This document shows, piece by piece, positions 23,613 through 27,276 of a stretch of 27,276 nucleotides of DNA (position 1 is its first letter; each line of letters begins with the position of its first letter). The stretch is from assembly GCA_046757565.1 (NCBI GenBank), contig JBHHYN010000025.1, positions 1-27,276 on the forward strand. Direction: 5' to 3'. Under the pieces are notes generated by a model, which saw nothing but the letters and a program-made list of their open reading frames with translations, did no database searches and was not told the DNA's origin. Source of the DNA: JBHHYN01 sp046757565 (lineage in GTDB: Bacteria > Pseudomonadota > Gammaproteobacteria > Eutrophobiales > Eutrophobiaceae). A program made the position numbers and the translations under genes.

Positions 23613-23816
23613 CGCATATATCCTCGCTTTATGGAAAAGCTCGTAACGATTGATGAAATTGCGTAGCTGGAGATCAAAGGAGACCTCTGATTCATACAGA
23701 AGTTCCTGCGCCATTCAGGAACCGGCACCCTCCGGGACCCGACATAAATTCCAACACCGCATGTGGACCTCTCCTGGTCAATATCAGACAGGCGTTGGTC
23801 CGACCACTCAGCCTAC

Positions 23817-23828
23817 GCAAACGTTTGC
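23817..23828. promoter_or_regulatory. LacI-family-type operator, copy 2 (upstream of CMD2-iorAB)
   Basis: GCAAACGTTTGC, a perfect 12-bp palindrome identical to the core at 15798-15809. It sits about 205 bases upstream of CMD protein 2. A sequence of this length is not expected twice by chance in 27 kb, and both copies are intergenic and upstream of minus-strand operons. Confidence 0.65.
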
Positions 23829-24021
23829 ATCATAATGCCCCAGACGCCTGTGTGCGTCAACAGGCATCACCCTGCCCAGACCGCTAACGGCCGTCTGATG
23901 GCGGCATCAAACCGTGCGATTCGCCAGATCAAATATATTTCGCTAATGGACTACGAATCCCGCGGGCGACCAACGGGAAGAGCTGCGCTTCTCCCGTTTG
24001 GAAACCCCATCGCTCAGGTAC

Positions 24022-24050
24022 CCGTGGCAAGACCACGGAAAAAAAATTTT
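24022..24050. other. Hairpin next to A/T run downstream of ferritin-like gene
   Basis: CCGTGG (24022-24027) and CCACGG (24033-24038) form a 6-bp stem followed by A8T4. Read in the direction of the ferritin-like gene, the T-run precedes the stem, so it is not a standard terminator for it; it could be part of a bidirectional end signal. Confidence 0.3.
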
Positions 24051-24078
24051 ATCTCTGGTTTATGACCAAAATGACGGC

Positions 24079-24729
24079 TTAGGCTGCGACCTTCTCCAGC
24101 ACCTCGTCACGCCGCAGCAGCACCGCATCGCCGAGCGCATCATAATCGGCGCCAACGGCCTCGAACATCTGTTCCACATGCAGACCCAGGCCATGGAAGG
24201 AACCGGTCAACTCCTCGATACGACCGGGGATCTTTGCCAGGAACGCCTCACGGGTATCGACCGGCAGGCGTGACAGTTCCTGCCGCAGCCGGGTCATACC
24301 GAAAGCGATATGGTCCTGCTCATCTGCCAGCGGGATATGCAGGGAGTCGCGTGTGCCCGGATCCGCCAGCGGCACGATATTTTCCACTGCTTCGGTACCC
24401 AGGGCCTCGACACAAAGGTACATATCCGACAGGAATTCCAGCCAGGAAAGACCACGGAAGTGCGCACGGATCTGCTCCTCCTGGGCCGGGCTGATCACCG
24501 CTGTGGTATCGCTGCCAAACTGCTGCATCCATTCACGCTGAATGGCCACATGACGGCTTTCATCGCCAACCTGTTTCGCCAGGGCAAGCTTCGCGGCCTC
24601 GTCCGGTGCTGCGCTGATCCACTCGGCGCAGATCTCCATGATCAGACGGTCTACCTGGGTATACAGGACCAGTAAGCGACCCATAGCGGTTTTATAATTG
24701 ACATCAGTCATTGGGGTTGCTTTCTTCAT
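24079..24729 (-). CDS. Ferritin-like di-iron protein
   Basis: 216 residues from ATG 24729, which overlaps the radical SAM stop codon (ATGA) and has AGGAGG 8 bases upstream. The helical protein shows a full ferritin-like di-iron set: Glu32 or Glu36 ('IMEICAEW'), Glu57-x-x-His60 ('GDESRH'), Glu108 ('LCVEALG') and Glu137-x-x-His140 ('DEQDH'). Members of this broad group are oxygenases, desaturases or oxidases (for example PaaA/PaaC or MiaE types); this one is not close enough to any for me to name the substrate. Overlap with the radical SAM gene implies they act together, an uncommon pairing of an oxygen-using and an oxygen-sensitive enzyme. Confidence 0.8.
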   Translation of the reverse strand: MKKATPMTDVNYKTAMGRLLVLYTQVDRLIMEICAEWISAAPDEAAKLALAKQVGDESRHVAIQREWMQQFGSDTTAVISPAQEEQIRAHFRGLSWLEFLSDMYLCVEALGTEAVENIVPLADPGTRDSLHIPLADEQDHIAFGMTRLRQELSRLPVDTREAFLAKIPGRIEELTGSFHGLGLHVEQMFEAVGADYDALGDAVLLRRDEVLEKVAA

Positions 24730-26183
24730 AGGACTATCCTCCTCGGGTTGGGGACGCCCCAACTGGTATTGGGACGCCGGTATTTGCCAGTGCTCAGTCT
24801 TCGTATCCAGGGCCTCTGCAGCAGCCGCCACAACGGTCCGGATACCCCCAGGCCCCGTAAGATGCGCTGACTGCTGGGCAACAGTGGCGGCGCCAGGCCG
24901 GGCAACACCCAGTTACCTGCAGCCAACGCCTGTTGACGCAGATAACCGGGTAAAAAATCTGAAACTGCAGGTTCAATGTAGAAGGCCGGCAGGAGACTGA
25001 TGTCCTGTTCCCGGATACGGCCCTGTCCAATGAGCGATTGGGTCAATGGTGTGCCCGGATAGAGCCGGACGCCGGTCATGGCGACCACTGCGGTCGGGCG
25101 CATCTCCCGCAAGGCCTGGCAGGTTGCACGCACGCTGGCTTCGGTTTCGCCCGGCGCACCGAAGATCACAGTCTGGCACACGCGCAGGCCGGCTTCCATA
25201 CAGTAACGATTGGCCCGCTCGACCACACCGGCATCAAAAGATTTACCAAGCCGTCTGAGTTGGGCATCATCGACGGCATCGCTGCCCAGTTCTATGCCTT
25301 CACAACCGGCGCGCGCCATCAATTCCGCTTGCCTGCGATCCAGCTTGACCGGCGTTGCATAACAACTCCAGCGAATATTGAGCCCACGATGTAACAGCTC
25401 TTCACAGAGTGACTCCACGTGGCCGTTGGGAAAGTTGAGTATGGAGTCCACAAAGAAGAGGGGATGGGGTCCATAGTCCCGCATCAGGGCCTCGATCTCA
25501 TCGGCCACATCAGCGGCAGCGCGGGCCCGGAAGCGGTTCCCCTCCAGCAGCGGATAGGTGCAGTAGCTGCATTTGAACACGCAGCCGCGTTTGGTCTGCA
25601 CATTACCCATGCCGCCACGGCGGACGTAGCGGGCGTAGCCGAACAGATCACGGGCGGGGTGCAGATCCTCCGCCCACTGTTTGGGTCGATGAATAGTGAG
25701 GCCTGGCCTGGTTGTGGTATCCGGCCCAATGACGCCGGGAATCGTACGCGGATCAGTGCCGTTGTCCAGGGCCTCCAGCAGTGCGACAAAGGCCCCTTCC
25801 CCTTCACCGGCGATACCCCAATCGGCGCCAAGGGCCTGCATATAGGCCTGCGGCATGATGGAGAAACCGGATCCGCCCAGCACCACCGGGGCAGCGCTGA
25901 CGGCTTGCAGGGCGGTAATCACTTCACGGTGGCGATCCAGATAATCAATGGTCAGTGGATAAGCGGCATTATCAACATTGCGAAGCGAGACGCCGATCAG
26001 CCAGGGCTTGAATGCCTTCACCTGCTTCTTCAGATCACGCAACGGCCGCCGGCCGAAACAGAGGTCCGACACCTTTACCTGATAACCGGCATTGCGGACT
26101 GCGGCAGCAATGTAGGCCAGACCCAGGGGAAATATAGGATCCGGTATCTGCTCCCTGTTTGCCGAAATCAGTAATACCCGCAT
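24726..26183 (-). CDS. B12-binding-domain radical SAM enzyme
   Basis: 485 residues from ATG 26183 (GGGA 7 bases upstream; GTG 26189 is an alternative). The N-terminal part (about 1-150) is the Rossmann-like B12-binding-type domain ('VLLISANREQ', 'GLAYIAAAVRNAGYQV', 'VVLGGSGFSI', 'GEGEGAF'). The radical SAM core begins at 'KRGCVFKCSYCTYP' with cluster ligands Cys201, Cys205 and Cys208, and has 'GIELGSDA' and 'FGAPGETEAS' further on. The DxHxxG cobalamin motif is not evident, so cobalamin binding would be base-off without that His, as in many of this class. Such enzymes methylate or rearrange lipids, cofactors and natural products. Substrate unknown; it is coupled to the ferritin-like gene. Confidence 0.88.
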   Translation of the reverse strand: MRVLLISANREQIPDPIFPLGLAYIAAAVRNAGYQVKVSDLCFGRRPLRDLKKQVKAFKPWLIGVSLRNVDNAAYPLTIDYLDRHREVITALQAVSAAPVVLGGSGFSIMPQAYMQALGADWGIAGEGEGAFVALLEALDNGTDPRTIPGVIGPDTTTRPGLTIHRPKQWAEDLHPARDLFGYARYVRRGGMGNVQTKRGCVFKCSYCTYPLLEGNRFRARAAADVADEIEALMRDYGPHPLFFVDSILNFPNGHVESLCEELLHRGLNIRWSCYATPVKLDRRQAELMARAGCEGIELGSDAVDDAQLRRLGKSFDAGVVERANRYCMEAGLRVCQTVIFGAPGETEASVRATCQALREMRPTAVVAMTGVRLYPGTPLTQSLIGQGRIREQDISLLPAFYIEPAVSDFLPGYLRQQALAAGNWVLPGLAPPLLPSSQRILRGLGVSGPLWRLLQRPWIRRLSTGKYRRPNTSWGVPNPRRIVL

Positions 26184-26410
26184 GGTCACGTCCCGGGGCT
26201 GGTCATCCTGACAACATCAACCTTAATATGGGGCAACTGCAAGACTGGAGAAGATAAGGGATGAGCCAACTCATGATTTGAATATTATGCCTTGCATGGC
26301 CGCAAGTCACCCCCCATTATTGAATAGATTTTCAACAATATTAAGACAAAAAACCTGGAGGATAGTTTCTTGCCTGCTACGCATAATATCATTCGCTACA
26401 GGAATCGAAG

Positions 26411-27124
26411 ATGCCGGTGTTCGTTTGCTCGATTCGGTTACAGTTAATGCTTGGCATGCACCCGATGCGCGGCCCCTTGCTTATCCTCTTGCTCGGACCG
26501 GCGCTTTGCCTCGCCGGCGCGGCGCAGAGTCCGGTTAAACAGCAACTGTTGGCCGGGGGCTGGCGATTCAGCAAACAACGGGGAAATGTCGACATTTACC
26601 GGCGGCCGCTGGCCGGTTCGAGGTTTCCCGCACTGCTGGCCTATACCCATATGGCTGCGCCGGCTACCAGGCTATACACGGTGATCTCCGATTATGATCA
26701 TTTTGCAGACTTTATCCCCTCGGTCAGCAATAGCAGGGTGATTAAACAGGATGGAACAGAGGTCTGGGTCTATCAACGCCTGGACTTTCCGGCACTGGCG
26801 AGCGATCGTCACTATGTGATCCACGTCAGCAACGACCTGCACCGGGCAGAGCAGGGGGACATCCGTATCGCCTGGCGCCTCGACCCTGATCCGTCCTTCC
26901 TGCCTGAAGCTGCCGGCGCTGTACTGCCCCGCACATTCAGTGGTTACTGGCATTTAACAACTGCCGCGTCCGGTTCGGGAACGGATGCCATCTATTCAAT
27001 CCATGTTGAACCCGGCGGCCTGTTGCCGGGCTGGTTATTTGCCCCGGCAGGCGAATCCTATCTGTTTGATGTCGTGCGCGCTGTACAACGACGAGCTGCA
27101 AGTGATAACTCCCGGGCCCAATAA
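26411..27124 (+). CDS. Exported START/SRPBCC-like protein
   Basis: 237 residues from ATG 26411 (AGGA 7 bases upstream). Later starts at 26456 or 26465 would give a more compact signal peptide ('MRGPLLILLLGPALCLAGAA'). After the signal comes a START-like lipid-binding fold: 'VDIYRRPLAGSRFPALLAYTHM', 'LYTVISDYDHFADFIPSVSNS', 'VYQRLDFPALASDRHYVIHV', 'FSGYWHLTTAA' and 'IHVEPGGLLPGWLF' (read in parts). These proteins bind hydrophobic molecules in a deep pocket; export places it in the periplasm. It is divergent from the radical SAM/ferritin-like operon by 227 bases and may bind a lipid-like molecule made or changed by it. A terminator follows at 27231. Confidence 0.78.
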   Translation: MPVFVCSIRLQLMLGMHPMRGPLLILLLGPALCLAGAAQSPVKQQLLAGGWRFSKQRGNVDIYRRPLAGSRFPALLAYTHMAAPATRLYTVISDYDHFADFIPSVSNSRVIKQDGTEVWVYQRLDFPALASDRHYVIHVSNDLHRAEQGDIRIAWRLDPDPSFLPEAAGAVLPRTFSGYWHLTTAASGSGTDAIYSIHVEPGGLLPGWLFAPAGESYLFDVVRAVQRRAASDNSRAQ

Positions 27125-27230
27125 TACCTGCCGGAAACCGCTTCAGCCATGCTGCGAAAATCCTGATTTGCAAACTCAATTCTGCTATAACGACTCCCTG
27201 CCTGACTGATGTCACTACCCTCTATCTAGT

Positions 27231-27255
27231 GTCCGTCCATAAACGGACTTTTTTT
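27231..27255 (+). terminator. Intrinsic terminator after START-like gene
   Basis: GTCCGT (27231-27236) pairs with ACGGAC (27243-27248) around a 6-base loop, followed by seven Ts (27249-27255). It is about 106 bases after the stop codon. The surrounding 'TAGTGTCCGT' could alternatively be the edge of an insertion sequence lying beyond the window. Confidence 0.7.
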
Positions 27256-27276
27256 CAACATTATCCCTGTAAAACA

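Larger units (their letters stand above)
23613..24078. other. Gene-free region upstream of the CMD2-iorAB operon
   Basis: About 465 bases with no convincing gene. It carries the LacI-type palindrome (23817-23828), an imperfect hairpin around CCAACGGGA/TCCCGTTTGG (about 23969-24002), and a hairpin CCGTGG-CAAGA-CCACGG (24022-24038) beside an A8T4 run. The promoter for the minus-strand CMD2 operon must be here, but I cannot place it reliably. Confidence 0.55.

Noticed and set aside
25419..26174. A 251-codon plus-strand open frame opposite the radical SAM gene
   Set aside because: Shadow of the B12-type domain; no ribosome site and no domain.

Overview
The window is about 27 kb of moderately GC-rich proteobacterial DNA. 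Gene style suggests a free-living, probably aquatic or marine gammaproteobacterium: TRAP transporters, a TonB-dependent receptor with the 'EEVVVTARKR' start, an exported IorAB-type molybdenum hydroxylase, paralogous carboxymuconolactone-decarboxylase-like (CMD) proteins, and many short palindromic intergenic repeats. This taxonomic placement is inference; there is no rRNA, tRNA or other phylogenetic marker here. I see no CRISPR array, prophage or transposase gene. The region reads as an accessory catabolic island built from several small operons.

Layout. 1-2254: a repeat-rich leader, then dctQ-dctM (TRAP permease pair, no binding protein beside them), bounded by inverted copies of a MITE-like repeat. 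2452-5009 (minus): an M24 'pita-bread' protein followed by an unusual two-domain PEP-synthase-like phosphotransferase. 5433-7333 (plus): a homocitrate/isopropylmalate-synthase-like DRE-TIM enzyme and a DoxX-like membrane protein. 7350-10100 (minus): an exported YtcJ-like amidohydrolase and a LysR regulator, the latter divergent from CMD protein 1 (10304-10891) across a perfect 33-bp palindrome. 11202-12643: three small membrane or lipoprotein genes. 13033-15696 (minus): TonB-dependent receptor with a clear terminator. 15874-19261 (minus): dctP - D-2-hydroxyacid dehydrogenase - zinc alcohol dehydrogenase operon ending in a decayed metallo-beta-lactamase fragment. 19429-20169 (plus): an iodothyronine-deiodinase-like thioredoxin-fold protein. 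20199-23612 (minus): CMD protein 2 - IorA - IorB operon. 24079-26183 (minus): B12-type radical SAM enzyme translationally coupled to a ferritin-like di-iron protein. 26411-27124 (plus): an exported START-like protein followed by a terminator.

How the genes may work together. A 12-bp palindrome, GCAAACGTTTGC, of LacI-family operator type lies upstream of both the TonB receptor and the CMD2-iorA-iorB operon. This suggests one regulator, not encoded in the window, co-controls outer-membrane uptake and periplasmic hydroxylation of a common substrate. The TRAP components, the two dehydrogenases, the aldol-type synthase, the amidohydrolase and the CMD proteins would fit downstream uptake and breakdown of organic acids. 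The substrate cannot be read from the sequence.
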